Origin: Monoplex corrugatus
Taxonomy: Eukaryota > Mollusca > Gastropoda > Littorinimorpha > Ranellidae
DNA length: 64,000 bases
NCBI GenBank assembly: GCA_030674185.1
Contig: CM060312.1
Span: 68,240,737-68,304,736 of the forward strand
Direction of reading: 5' to 3'
Positions 36,210 to 51,282 of the stretch are shown here, piece after piece (the first letter of the stretch is position 1; every line of letters begins with the position of its first letter). Made by a program: the position numbers and the translations under genes. Below the pieces are notes generated by a model. It ran no database searches, was not told where the DNA came from, and worked only from the letters and a program-made list of their open reading frames with translations.

Positions 36210-36950
36210 AATTTAAATATTTACACCATGATAGCGGAATTTCTTACGCCATGTGATTTTATACATGATACGAGTATTTGCACTGCAGTACACATAAGAT
36301 CTGTAGCGTAACGTACACAATACTTAAAACAGGAGTATTACCTATGTTATGATACACAGAATATTCAGACCATCATGCACGCAATAAATACTTATAAGAT
36401 TTCTACCATAACGTATACAATCCTTTAACCATGAAAGATATATTGATTACACTAAAATATTTACATCATGCTACACGCATGACCGTGACTTACATCGTAC
36501 TTGTACCATGAAAGATATGATAACTACGCAATGATACACAAAATATTTACACTATGCTACAGGCAATCTCTGCGCCAAGTTATATACAATATTCCGTACT
36601 GATAATGATTATACAGAGATTTATTTGCAACACGATGCAGTAACACATGCACCCTTATTCACACGATAATTACACATTTATACACATATTTGCACAGTGA
36701 TCGACGTAGCTCTGTTCTCATAGTTCTACAAATATTGTTTGTTCCAAGACAACCTGAGAATCAAAGTATAATACACATGATTGCTCCGTGATTATTTCAG
36801 TGTTCATACCAAGTCATGTGTCATATTTATGCCATGAACCATGTGTGGTGTGCACTATGATACACGTATTCCCACCATGATCCCGTAACATATGATGTCC
36901 AAACACCTGTATCACGACATACAACAACTGCACCATGAAACAAAAACCGC
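36210..36950. repeat. degenerate satellite-like array, period near 90 bp
   Basis: Related blocks recur in order. An ATATTTACA(C/T)(C/T)ATG(C/A)TACACG-type block occurs near 36220, 36270, 36360, 36455 and 36540. An AT(C/T)T(C/G)TACC(A/G)TAACGTA-type block occurs near 36300, 36395 and 36567, and ACCATGAAAGATAT near 36430 and 36510. Copies are strongly diverged with indels, so period and limits are approximate. Confidence 0.5.
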
Positions 36951-37458
36951 ATCATTAAAAAAAAAAAAAAAAGGCAGGGTTGCACAAACCCCACTGGCTT
37001 TTCTATGACATGATTTCATGTTATTGCTTTGCACTGCACTGCACATAGCGTTGCATTGCATTGACCTGTAGTCCACCACCTCTTCCCTTTGTTTTGTGTG
37101 TGTTTTGTTCACCCACTACAGCTGGTTTTTTGTAATCAGGCGGGCAGGAGAGCCGTGGGCTTTGATGATACTCAGTGAATTGAACTCATTCCATCCAGAC
37201 AGACAGAAAGAAAAACTACCAGTTTGATCTCTGTCATCCATGTGCATTGTTTTTGTTAGTGGTTTCTTTTCTCTTCCCCATCTCGTCATTATCCTCTCCC
37301 CTCTCTTTTCTCGACGCGCATCCTTCCCAATCACCCTTTTAAAACACGTCATTCCTCCCGTGGACTGTGCTTTCACCCAAGGGAAGTTTTGTTTAAACGT
37401 CTGGTTTTCCTGTCATTGAAAGACATAACGGCTTCTGTTTTTCTCTTCTTTCCCATTT
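36951..37458. other. no recognised feature
   Basis: Contains a short A run (36957-36972). Nothing else is recognised. Confidence 0.4.
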
Positions 37459-37470
37459 CCCTCTCTCTCT

Positions 37471-37531
<61 letters not shown>

Positions 37532-37562
37532 GCTCGCTCGCTCGCTCGCTCGCTCGCTCTCT
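37459..37562. repeat. (TC)n and (GCTC)n microsatellite
   Basis: TC array to about 37530, then GCTC units to 37558. Confidence 0.95.
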
Positions 37563-37914
37563 TCCTGTTACTTTTTCTTTACGTTCCCCATCCCTCTCGC
37601 ATTTTGTTTAGTTACATTTCTCTCATCAAGTTTTCCTTCGTACGTGTTGCGAGCGTGCTACACTGTCCTGCTACACTGTCCTGCAACATTCCTTATGCGT
37701 CATTAGCCATAAAATCTGAAAGGTGCATTGATATTATAGGGTAACTGCTTGGTGAGATGACGTGTCCATCAGCCTGGATGGAACTGCACCTTATTTTCCC
37801 AGTAACGAGTGTTATGGTCGCCATGTGGCTTTCCTAAGGTTCTGTAATCTTGTAGTGAGTGTTAACAAGAAACACCACGAGGGTGCAGATGGGACCCGGA
37901 GCATCAATGCCTCG
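37563..37914. other. no recognised feature
   Basis: Nothing recognised. A small CTGCTACACTGTC duplication is present near 37656-37684. Confidence 0.4.
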
Positions 37915-38275
37915 CCATTCTCGGGACACTCACCTCCCAAGCTCCCGACGCCAGTCGACAGTCATTTCTTCAAGTGAAAGGGGGGGGGGGGGAGACTGTC
38001 CATGCATTGCATGGTCTATTCGGATCCAGCCAACCTTGTTTACAAACTGAGTGGCAAGGTGGGGAGAAGACAAACCCCGGGACATAGCCACACAGTGTGC
38101 ACCAACCATGTCCAGCCCAGCCTCTGGACCAAGAGAGAATGGAAGACCCCTCTCTCGCCTCACTCTGGTCTTCATCTCTTTTTCGGGCAGCCCGCCCTGC
38201 CACCAGCTCGCATAGCTGTCAGCACCTTTCCTCTCGACACGTAGCAGTCGGAAGCTCCCAAAGTTGTCTTACTTA
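37915..38275 (-). repeat. dispersed repeat family D, copy 2
   Basis: Read on the minus strand it gives TTGGGAGCTTCCGACTGC, AGGCTGGGCTGGACATGG, TTGGTGCACACTGTGTGGC and CTCAGTTTGTAAACAAGG, in the same order as copy 1 at 18010-18265. A G13 run interrupts the block at about 37979-37991. Confidence 0.75.
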
Positions 38276-39103
38276 ACCACAGGGGGTGTTTGAGCGGCCG
38301 CGAAAGTGGCCAGCATGATGATCTAGACACAGTCTAGTGAGTGTATTTTTTCGCCACAGACAGCTTCTACCTGGTCCTCGAGTTTCTGCACAGAATCTGC
38401 TGTGATCACAACTCTCTTGATAGTATTTCTGGTTTTCAGAGAAACTTGTTAGGAACTGAAATTTTCTGCCAGGTGTTTCTTATTTGGTACCCGTTACTGT
38501 TGTTTATCGCTGACACACTCAAGTCGTGTGTGACAAAAACACATTAAAGCAAAATCAGATGGAAACTACAGCCATGCCAACCATTTTGAAACGATATCTG
38601 TCATACCCTGCAGTCATGCCAGAAACGACTCGAAGCAGTATCAGAAACTGAAGCAATATCGGTCAGAAACAGCGTGTATACAAAGATCTGTTTAAACATT
38701 GATGACCTGTGTAAAAGATCAGTCCGCTATGAAACTGCTTATTTGGGGATGATGTGTATAAAGGTCTGATCTCTGGAGACGATTTATGTCAGGCTTGCTC
38801 ACTGGGACGGTTAATGCACGTGTGTGTGTGTGTCAGCTCTGAGATATGGAGGCGGACAGATAACTGACTGCTAGAGGAACAATGCCGATGTATTATTAAT
38901 CGTAATGACTATCTGTACAGTACAATACCTCGTCTCATGAGAACCCTAAGCGCTTCTCGAAAGCGTAAGTGAAGAAAGAAGACGCATGTGAAGCAAAAAC
39001 ACGTCAACTTCAACTTTGTGATGAAAGTAGACGAATACAAAACTGTTACAGACGTAATAAAAATCTTTTGATTAAACATCGACTTCATGTGTCGATCGGG
39101 TCA
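38276..39103. other. no recognised feature
   Basis: Nothing recognised. Confidence 0.4.
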
Positions 39104-40782
<1,679 letters not shown>

Positions 40783-40916
40783 CGCGCGCGCAAACGCACT
40801 CACAGACACACTCACGCACGCACACATACACACCCACCCAAAACACACACATGCGCGCGCGCACACACATACACACACACACGCGCTTGCGCTTGCGCAT
40901 ACACACACTTGTGCAT

Positions 40917-40983
<67 letters not shown>

Positions 40984-41063
40984 CACAACACATACACACA
41001 CAGACACACACACAACACACACACATACACACACACACACACACATACACACACACACATACA

Positions 41064-41132
<69 letters not shown>
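40783..41132. repeat. long (AC)n array with GC-rich left end
   Basis: About 350 bp. The left part has GCGCGCGC and ACCC variants. The right part is AC with AT and AA interruptions at near-regular spacing (CATACACACACA units). Confidence 0.95.
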
Positions 41133-41134
<2 letters not shown>

Positions 41135-41574
41135 ATGACTGCATGCCATACGATCAATAGATACAAGAGACAACGGTTGTTGGTGTGTAAGCAACATTGA
41201 TATAAACAATGTAAGACCTGGGTGGACAGGGTTAGTCTTTGAATTGAAGCATGAAAGAAAGGGCAGATCCCGTAGATCAGCCTGCAGGGAGTGCCAGAAG
41301 GCATGATGAAACTGAAAGCACACTCAAGCAGTAATGTATGACCTGACAAATTGTTTTTCATATTTTGATCATTTACTTCAGATTGCAGGAATAAACTTTT
41401 CACAATGTATGTATGACCTGACTAGGTTTTTCTTTCTTCTTATTTTAATTATTTAGTTAAAGTTGCAAATGGTTTTTGACATTTGCGGTGACCCCCCCTC
41501 CCCTCCCATCCCATCCCCATGGAGATGCCGGAAACTCTTTCAGTATGAATAATATGCCCCACCTTCTTCTGGAA

Positions 41575-41610
<36 letters not shown>

Positions 41611-41835
41611 GTGTGTGTGTGTGTGTGTGGTAATTATGAGAATACGAATGATAGTAATAATGGGGATGATCATAATAGATGATGATGATGATGATGATTG
41701 ATGATGTGATGATGATAAATTGCTGTGAATATAATCACCTTTACTGAAACTTTTTTGTTTCTGTTTTTATTTTTTGTTTTTTGTTTTTCCCTGATATGTC
41801 AGAGATGACGATACTGTTACTCTGGGTAAGGACAT
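41133..41835. other. unrecognised DNA with a family F scrap and (GT)n
   Basis: A short family F match (GAAACTCTTTCAGTATGAAT and CCCCACCTTCTTCTGGAAAT at 41530-41577) runs into a GT array at 41577-41630. GAT repeats follow near 41680. Confidence 0.6.
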
Positions 41836-41951
41836 ATGTTAGTGTTGAAAGGAGCCATATTCATATGTTAGTGTTGAAAGGAGACATACTCATATGTTAG
41901 TGTTGAAAGGAGACATACTCATATGTTAGTGTTGAAAGGAGACATACTCAT
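41836..41951. repeat. 29-bp tandem repeat, four units
   Basis: Unit ATGTTAGTGTTGAAAGGAGA followed by CATACTCAT. The first unit differs at two positions (CCATATTC) and the other three are identical. Confidence 0.95.
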
Positions 41952-41986
41952 GCATACATGAAGGCGGGCGCCTACACCACGCACGC

Positions 41987-42559
<573 letters not shown>

Positions 42560-42643
<84 letters not shown>

Positions 42644-42680
42644 GTATTTTAATATATATTATATATATATATATATATAT
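42560..42680. repeat. (TATC)n, (TC)n and (AT)n tract
   Basis: TATC units to 42611, TC to about 42641, AT at 42650-42680. Confidence 0.95.
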
Positions 42681-43036
42681 GTTCAGTGTGTCAAAACATT
42701 TGCAGTCTTCCGAGCAACAGCTCCATATTTTCGTCAGTGTACATTTATTGCAAAGTTAATGCAGTGTTCTGGTCTTTTGGAACCGCCTGAGATTCTATCA
42801 TTGTACGGCATTAAAAAAAATCATCAGATTCAGAAATATTTAAAAACAGGTCATCTTGTGTCAGATATACCAGCTTTGTCCGAAAGCTCTCTTTACGTCT
42901 CTGGAAGAACATCTTGTGTCCACAGCAGTCTGCATGTCTTTTGGATCACAGCTCTGAAACTATTCCCCTAAGGAAAATTTCCTTTTAAAATTGTCAATGG
43001 TCTTCTGCTTACCCTTGACAGCAGTCAAGTTTTTCC
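42681..43036. other. no clear feature
   Basis: The open frame continuing to 42971 shows no RT motif. It might be an upstream remnant of the L2-like relic that follows, but I cannot support that. Confidence 0.35.
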
Positions 43037-43535
43037 CTGTCTCTGTCTCTCCTGATCTGACAGCTGCATTTGATACATTTGGACAAGTTATACTACTGTC
43101 CCATCATCAACATGCATTTGACATATTTGGAAATGTTCTTTCCTGGTTCAGATGCCACCTTTCAGACCGTCGACAAGCTATCGTAGTTAATGAGTATTAC
43201 TCATCGTCATCACTGTTAACTTTTGGTGTATCCCAAGGCTCTGTCCTACGACCCATCCTCTGTGTTCTATACACCACCATTGTGTGACATTGTTTCCAAG
43301 CTTTTCGTATCCCATCTGCGTTGTTGTTGTTGTTGTTTGTTGTTTGTTTGTTTGTTTGTTGTGACAACCTGCAACAAAATCTTGCAGTGTATCTGAGCTT
43401 GACATTATCATCAGGTCTGCTCAATCCAGCATCTGTGAATTGAAATCATGGATGGTTGACAAGAAACTAAAATATGACAACAACAACAAAAAAGACCGAA
43501 ATGGTTTTTATCACACCAAAATCTTCTTTCCCCCC
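43037..43535 (+). pseudogene. L2-like LINE reverse transcriptase fragment
   Basis: A frame at about 43045-43287 reads SPDLTAAFDTFGQVILLSHH, then AFDIFGNVLSWFRCHLSDRR, QAIVVNEYYSSSSLLTFGVS and QGSVLRPILCVLYTT. These are RT motif A (AAFDT), the intermediate block and motif B (GVPQGSVLGPIL with P to S and G to R changes). After a TTG microsatellite at 43317-43360, DNLQQ..A and then IKSWM-like and KTEMVFITPKSS segments follow to 43535, where the C-rich/CT tract cuts the element. Motif C is missing. It is related to the copy at 11830-13212 but much more decayed. Confidence 0.8.
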
Positions 43536-43583
<48 letters not shown>

Positions 43584-43774
43584 CGTGCATTTGTCTAAAG
43601 ATCATCGTACTCAGGGAGGTTACCTTTGTGATCACCTTTTTTTTGTCCCATTTTCTATGCCACCTTAATGGCCACAAAACCTGGCGCTTTTTTTTTTTCC
43701 AATGCGTTGATGATGATGATGTCGATAAGGGTGATAATGGTGATGCTATAGAGTTCCATCTAGGATTGAGACTG
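43535..43774. repeat. (CT)n array and flanking unrecognised DNA
   Basis: CT array at 43541-43579. The rest shows only a T run and a short GAT stretch near 43710. Confidence 0.7.
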
Positions 43775-44079
43775 CGTGAGAGGGCTGTACTCTACGCCTA
43801 TTATCACAATAGATCCTGGCGTCAACCAGGCCCGAAAGATACGGACACCTGCGGTGCTGGTCAGACTTGAGCAACACCCTCGATGACGCATCTGTGAAGT
43901 GGATGAGACTCGACTGTGTGGTCCCAGTCTTCCCAATGAGCCCATATCACGCCCAACTCTGGGTAGGAGCCACTTAGAGCCGAAAAATCCCACAGTGATG
44001 TTTGAAGGGACTGGTGGAGATTCGAATCCACAACCTTCCAGTCGGTAGTCCGTTGCGCTAACCACTACACCACAGCGAC
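43775..44079 (-). mobile_element. tRNA-derived SINE
   Basis: The minus strand starts GTCGCTGTGGTGTAGTGGTT with box A TGTAGTGGTTAGCGCA and box B GGATTCGAATC, spaced as in a tRNA head (44079-44013). A body of about 230 bp follows and reaches a GAT-rich end near 43775. Inner promoter boxes are well preserved, so Pol III transcription is plausible. The head belongs to a different tRNA class from the SINE at 32031-32286. Confidence 0.75.
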
Positions 44080-45297
44080 TGGAAGGTTTGTTGCACATTA
44101 TCAGGAAACTGTTCCATGCTAATTGAATACATTTTTGTTTTGGTTTACACCTTCAAATCCAATTTTCACATTTTTGCTGTCTAGGTAGGTGACAGTACAA
44201 GTTTTCGAGGAAGTCATTATCAGTTTTATCAACGCCGCTTAACTGTCCGCTCCTGAAGTCTATATGGAATTTATTTTCACCTTTTGCAAGTTTAGTTTAA
44301 TGTCACGTTTCGTTTCAGTTTTTAGTTTTTGTGAGCTGCTGCGTTATTCAGTTTACCTACCATTGTAAACTTAGATGTTTCTGAGACATGTAAGTCATGT
44401 TAATGCGTCCAGCACTGTAATCAGTTTTCATTACCTTTTTTGAACTTCTTCAAAAAATCTTTTGTAGCTGTACTTTCTCTACCGATGGAATGTTTATTCA
44501 AACTGGTGTAAAATAAAGGAAAAAAGGCCGATTGCTTGCTTTACATGCACCAACTTACTGACCAAGAACTTTAATACCGAGATATCGTTTTCTTTACAGT
44601 GTGATGCTGTATATTTTTCAGTTCTATTAATTTTAAACGTAGCTTTAGCCATTTTATTTGTTTCAAAATAAATTCCACTTTTTTTTGTTTGTTATCGTAT
44701 TAACTGTTTGAAATGTAAAGTATTTCACTATTGTTGCCTGCGGATTCTTAAAGCTTTTGTCTTTTTTTCCACTTGTTTAGTATTTTGTGTACTTTTAACT
44801 TTAGACTGGAGAACTGTTCAAATTATGTTAAATTGTAATGATTTAAAGGTATCTTCTTAGTCTTTAAGGAATACTGTTGTATCTTCAAGCGTCTGCTTTA
44901 TTATCAACAGCGATCAGTGCTTCAATACTAGTTATTGAATTGTTTGTATTTTTCATCGCCAGTGATGCCACAGTTCATACGATTGCAAGGGGGGGGGGGG
45001 GGGGGGGGGGGACAGAGACAATACCAAAACATTTTCGAAAAACGTATGACTTAGGTCTAAAAATTTTCAAAAAATCCACTTTTTATCCATGTTTCTTCAG
45101 GGTGAGCGTTTGAACAGCTCATGCAGTGACTCTGATATGCAAAATGTGTCCTGTTCTTCCATTTCAGAAATTTTGCTGTCGTAATCGCATCAGCACCAAA
45201 AAAGTGATAGGTCCACAGTCAGTTTTTTGTTGTGATCAACGTATTCTGATGAATCCTCTGTCTTCAGACTATAAATGTTTATGACGCAAATGTGTCT
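44080..45297. other. AT-rich DNA, nothing recognised, with a G23 run
   Basis: A run of about 23 G lies at 44989-45011. No coding or family signal is seen. Confidence 0.5.
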
Positions 45298-45729
45298 GAC
45301 ACGAAGCTTACACAGAACACTCTTCTTCCCTCTTATTTGATGGCTTCACATGACACGAAGCTTACACAGAACACTCTTCTTCCCTCTTACTTGATGGCTT
45401 CACATGACACGAAGCTTACACAGAACACTCTTCTTCCCTCTTACTTGATGGCTTCACATGACACGAAGCTTACACAGAACACTCTTCTTCCCTCTTATTT
45501 GATGGCTTCACATGACACGAAGCTTACACAGAACACTCTTCTTCCCTCTTACTTGATGGCTTCACATGACACGAAGCTTACACAGAACACTCTTCTTCCC
45601 TCTTATTTGATGGCTTCACATGACACGAAGCTTACACAGAACACTCTTCTTCCCTCTTACTTGATGGCTTCACATGACACGAAGCTTACACAGAACACTC
45701 TTCTTCCCTCTTACTTGATGGCTTCACAG
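45298..45729. repeat. 54-bp tandem repeat, eight units, open in one frame
   Basis: Eight contiguous 54-bp units, each with a HindIII-type AAGCTT, are almost identical. The repeated variable base is the third position of the TAT/TAC codon, in the order T C C T C T C C. The array is open and would encode eight copies of DTKLTQNTLLPSYLMASH, but no ATG precedes it in that frame. The flanks carry no splice or domain evidence, so I classify it as a minisatellite. Confidence 0.95.
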
Positions 45730-47089
45730 AAATACTTTCTTTGTTTGGTTACTTTGATATTGTTGTTTGGTTTTGAGGGGATTGATTTTTGCTGTTGTTT
45801 TTCGATAGTTTTCTAAACTTTGTAAAGATACCTATTCTGTTTTTGTGTGCTCCATTTTCTGTGTCAAACATTTACTGTGTAAATGTTTGTTTAGAGCTTT
45901 AGATTAGAGAGTGGAACAGGTAAATGGTGTGACTGCCTCATGCTCAGAGTGTTGCCTCGGTTGTTGAATCCAGTGATGCTTTTTCAGTGCAAACGTGACA
46001 CTGTGCCCAGTCACACTTAACAAGGTAAGCTTATACGAGTAGAGTGGATCGATCGAGTGCTGGGTAGTATTCTGGTCCCACTAAAAACATTGTTTGAGGA
46101 GTAACTAGTAGATGCAGCGCAACATGATCATGGGCTACAGTTCACTCACAATCCATCACGACTTTCCAAAGATGCCATCCTTACGGAACAGTAGGCGCTG
46201 TAACCACCGTAGTGTGATTTAGCTGTTGAAACAAGCTGCAGTTAAGGTCAGACTCTGTCCTCCTTCGTGCAGCTTTATTGGATTGGTGTATCACTGGTTT
46301 TTAGTTCCCGTAGGCTTAGCGTTTTGTGCAGTAGAGCCATGGATTATGTTTCACGTACCTCTCATTTCGTGACTGTTGTGACTTGTTTTTTATGGTATGT
46401 TGAAAAACCGCGAAATATGATTTTTAACATGAGAACTGAACTCATCTAGTTATGCCATTCTGACACTGTTTTATTGAAGTTTGATCCCAGTTTTTACAGT
46501 GGAGTTATGTATCTAAATGATGGAGGTGATGCTTTTAAGGGTTGGTAGAACGTGAGTTTTGACAGTAATTGTCCGTTTGGTTTGACATGTATTCAAATCA
46601 GCACCCAAGAAGCGTTGCCAGCGAGGTCAGATGACTGATCAAACAACTTTGCACAAAGGTTTTCGAGGCCATAGGCAAATGAGAGTAACAGCGTCAATGT
46701 AGCAACGAATTTTGCATATACCATTAGTTAAAGAGTAGCCGTAAATGCGTAAAACTAAAAGCTAATGATATTTGGTCGTTTTATAGCTAAAATGAAGGTC
46801 GACATGTTTGTAAATTCACTTGCAGTGCATTATCCATTGAATCAACACGACTTAAAAGTATGATGTTCGCAGTATACCAGGGTCAGTGAAGCATACAGTG
46901 AAGTCACGGGACCGAGCAACCTGACATTTACACTTCACCAGAGGCAGAATACTGTAGTCGAATACGACTATAAATTCTCATGGCTTGAGACATAAAAGTC
47001 ATTTCTCAAAGTACCAAGAAGTAGCTCGCCACTTGAATGCCACATGTCTCTACTTAAGGTGCTTTTTCTGGGTAGTTTGAAGGTCTACG
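45730..47089. other. no recognised feature
   Basis: Nothing recognised. Confidence 0.4.
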
Positions 47090-48217
<1,128 letters not shown>

Positions 48218-48347
48218 TTAAAGAGAGTGTGTGTGAGAAAGAGAGAGAAAGAGAGAGAGAGAGAGGGGGGAGTTAGAGAGAGTGTGTTTGAGAAAGAGAA
48301 AGAAAGAGAGAGAGACGTGTTAGAGAGAGTGTGTGAGAAAGAGAGAG

Positions 48348-48383
<36 letters not shown>

Positions 48384-48575
48384 GTGTTAGAGAGAATGTG
48401 TGTGAGAAAGAGAGAAAGAAAGAGAGAGAGAGAGAGACGTGTTAGAGAGAGTGTGTGTGAGAAAGAGAAAGAGAGAGACGTGTTAGAGAGAGTGTGTGTG
48501 AGAAAGAAAGAGAGAGAGAGAGAGACGTGTTAGAGAGAGAGTGTGTGAGAAAGAGAGAGAGAGAGAGATGGGGTA
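48218..48575. repeat. purine-rich minisatellite of GA and GTGT blocks
   Basis: Units alternate a GTTAGAGAGAGTGTGTGTGA block with GAAAGAGAGA-type runs and usually end in GACGT. About seven units of 35-65 bp vary mainly in the GA run length. Confidence 0.9.
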
Positions 48576-48744
48576 GGGAGTGCCTTGTTCCTGTTTTTTC
48601 AACATGTTATGTTTTACTAAGGCCTTCGCTACTTGTTCAGTATGAAGTTCTCTCTGTCAGCTCTTTCAGTAATATAGTACTCAGCTCTACTGGAGGCTAC
48701 TCATGCGCGTTAACATGTTTTTTCCCATCATGGTTTCTGAGTAT

Positions 48745-49290
<546 letters not shown>

Positions 49291-49527
49291 TATCGTTTTG
49301 GCGATTTGTTTACTAAAAAATGTCATGGTTGTAGGTCTGTCCTCATGACAAGTTACTGGGATATCAGAAACCTAATCCTTTGGATGAGCAGCGAGGGAGG
49401 GGAGCTCAGAGGGAAACATGGGGTGGGGTATACTAGTTTACAGGCTAACGCAACCAATGTCTTTAGAATTTATTCTCGAACTTACCCAAGTTTGTAGCCA
49501 CCCACCCACCCACCCCACCCCCACCCC

Positions 49528-50245
49528 CACCTGTGGACATTCAGTATAAATAGTATCCCCACCTTCTGGAAATTATGTGCTGGAAATTTCCTCTGTTCTG
49601 TCACTTTCTTCGTTTCTTTCTTCGTCCCTTGCTTTCTGTCATTTCTTCCTATCATTCTGTGCCTCGCTGGTTCATTCATTTGTATATGTTTGATAAACTC
49701 TGACGTATGTTCTCTTATTAAACTCTGACGTATGTTCTCTTATTAAATTCTGACGTATGTTCTCTTATTAAACTCTGACGTATGTTCTCTTATTAAACTC
49801 TGACGTATGTTCTCTTATTAAACTCTGACGTATGTTCTCTTATTAAAAACTCTGACGTATGTTCTCTTATTGAACTCTGACGTATGTTCTCTTAGGAGTG
49901 ATAATTGGGTACATGTATTAAGAACATTTTGGCCTTAGGGACATTGGATATGTGGAAGCGATTTTAGGTAATTTAGACCCGTTTTTATATGTTTTAGTGT
50001 CCATACTTATACTTAAATTTGTTTTCAGGTATGTTTTTTACTCCTCTGGTGATAAATTGGACGGAGTGGTCAGTGCAAGGGGCATTTCCGTAGAATATGT
50101 GCACGAATGCATTGATATGTGTACTAAATTTTCTTTCCTTTTTTTTCCTGTTGAAGTATTGTGTATGCTTTGAAACGGTTATAGCCCTGAGATGGGTCTA
50201 CACAGTCAGCTTGTTAAACAAAAATGACAGTAACAGTAAGTTTGT
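49528..50245 (+). repeat. dispersed repeat family F, copy 5 (longest)
   Basis: Runs uninterrupted from the CATTCAGTATAAATAGTATC and CACCTTCTGGAAATTATGTG blocks through GATAATTGGGTACATGTATT, CATACTTATACTTAAATTTG and GATAAATTGGACGGAGTGGT to a TAGCCCTGAGATGGGTCTAC end. It defines the family length at about 700 bp and shows the unfilled PLE target site. No ORF or tRNA head is evident, so it may be the non-coding part of a larger element. Confidence 0.8.
49695..49894. repeat. 25-bp tandem repeat inside family F, eight units
   Basis: Unit AAACTCTGACGTATGTTCTC followed by TTATT. Units are nearly identical, with one C/T change (unit 3), a 2-base insertion before unit 7 and A to G in unit 8. Other family F copies have only one diverged version here. 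Confidence 0.95.
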
Positions 50246-50604
50246 AAAACACGACGAACCAATGGTTATAACTGGCGGATATATAGATGAAAATACTGGC
50301 GTTTCAGTATATACATGTACTAATTTGCTCAGAATTGTGGCTTAAGTCGTTCAGTCATTTGTGTGTAATTTGATATGATTTGTATATTATTGGTTCAAGG
50401 CACCGACTGTATGGTTTGGTGCATCATCGTGTGTGGTCGAAGCAGATCTGTTCCTTGTTTTAAAGCGGCATTATGACGGCAATGACAAAATTATACCATT
50501 CCTCCAGACTTTCGATTTTTGTCGCCAGTCTGATTTCTTCGTGGACGATAGAATCAATTTAATCCAGCCAAGACGTTGTTTACTAGCTGGAAAGTCAGAC
50601 TGCT
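50246..50604. other. no recognised feature
   Basis: Nothing recognised. Confidence 0.4.
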
Positions 50605-50800
50605 AAGTACATAAATCAGAAAAAACACGAAAAAAGAATCAGAACGCGTATTTTAATACAACCAGACAAGACAGGTGCAAATTTTCCGCCAACTGGCCTT
50701 TGTCAAGCGTAAGATCACAAACACCAAATACAAAAAATTAAGAGAAAAAGACTGAAACTTCCAAGCTGCTTCGTTCAGTGTGAGAAAAGGGCTCTGGTTC
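50605..50800 (+). repeat. dispersed repeat family E, copy 2
   Basis: Shares AAAACACGAAAAAAGAATCA, ACAACCAGACAAGACAGGTG, CCGCCAACTGGCCTTTGTCA and AGAAAAAGACTGAAACTTCC with copy 3 at 57556-57818 (reversed), and in part with copy 1. Confidence 0.75.
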
Positions 50801-50858
50801 CTGTTTGCTTGAACGCAGGTAGTCACACTTGTTTTGGATTGCTAAGTGCATGTTTTGG

Positions 50859-50867
<9 letters not shown>

Positions 50868-50896
<29 letters not shown>

Positions 50897-50998
50897 TGAG
50901 AGAGAGGGTGGAAGATGCGCTTGCGGCAACAAGGGATAGATACATATGAAGGGCCTTGATCGCCAACGCCATGTGGCAGGGCACTTGATGATGATGAT
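50868..50998 (-). repeat. dispersed repeat family C, copy 3, with (TC)n
   Basis: The minus strand reads AAGTGCCCTGCCACATGGCG, TTGGCGATCAAGGCCCTTCA and TATCCCTTGTTGCCGCAAGC, ending in a CT array (50871-50895 plus strand). Confidence 0.75.
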
Positions 50999-51004
50999 GA
51001 TGAT

Positions 51005-51282
51005 GATGTTTTGGCCAGCAATTTCATTTGCTGTAAAGCGGATTGAGCACGTATCCAGACTGTTGGATGTTGAATACATGGACTGGCCCGAAAAATCACC
51101 AGATGTAAACGTGGTCGAACTGGCGAGAAAAGTCGTTGATAGAGTCGTGCTGATAGTGAACCAGACTTGTTCCCTGGATTCGCTCAAGACAGAGGCCAGA
51201 ATTCCCCAATACAGCGTCTGGCATCATTGTTTGTTGTACGAGGAGGCTATATTTCAACAGATATCAGCTAATATGTATTGAT
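51005..51282 (+). pseudogene. Tc1/mariner transposase C-terminal scrap
   Basis: The open frame contains RIEHVSRLLDVEYMDWPEKS and PDVNVVELARKVVDR. This matches the Tc1/mariner block (a helix, then the MDWPAxSPDLNPIEHxWD motif) that carries the last catalytic acidic residue, here the E of VVEL. The expected NPIEH is degraded to NVVEL and the W of the next helix is lost. The catalytic D regions and terminal inverted repeats were not found, so only the last third remains. The start at 51005 is nominal, inside a GAT repeat. Confidence 0.6.

Noticed and set aside
42681..42971. Upstream continuation of the L2-like relic
   Set aside because: The open frame has no recognisable RT or endonuclease motif, so I did not extend the relic into it.
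44013..44079. Functional tRNA gene (minus strand)
   Set aside because: It is the head of a longer SINE and does not form a complete cloverleaf with a 7-bp acceptor stem.
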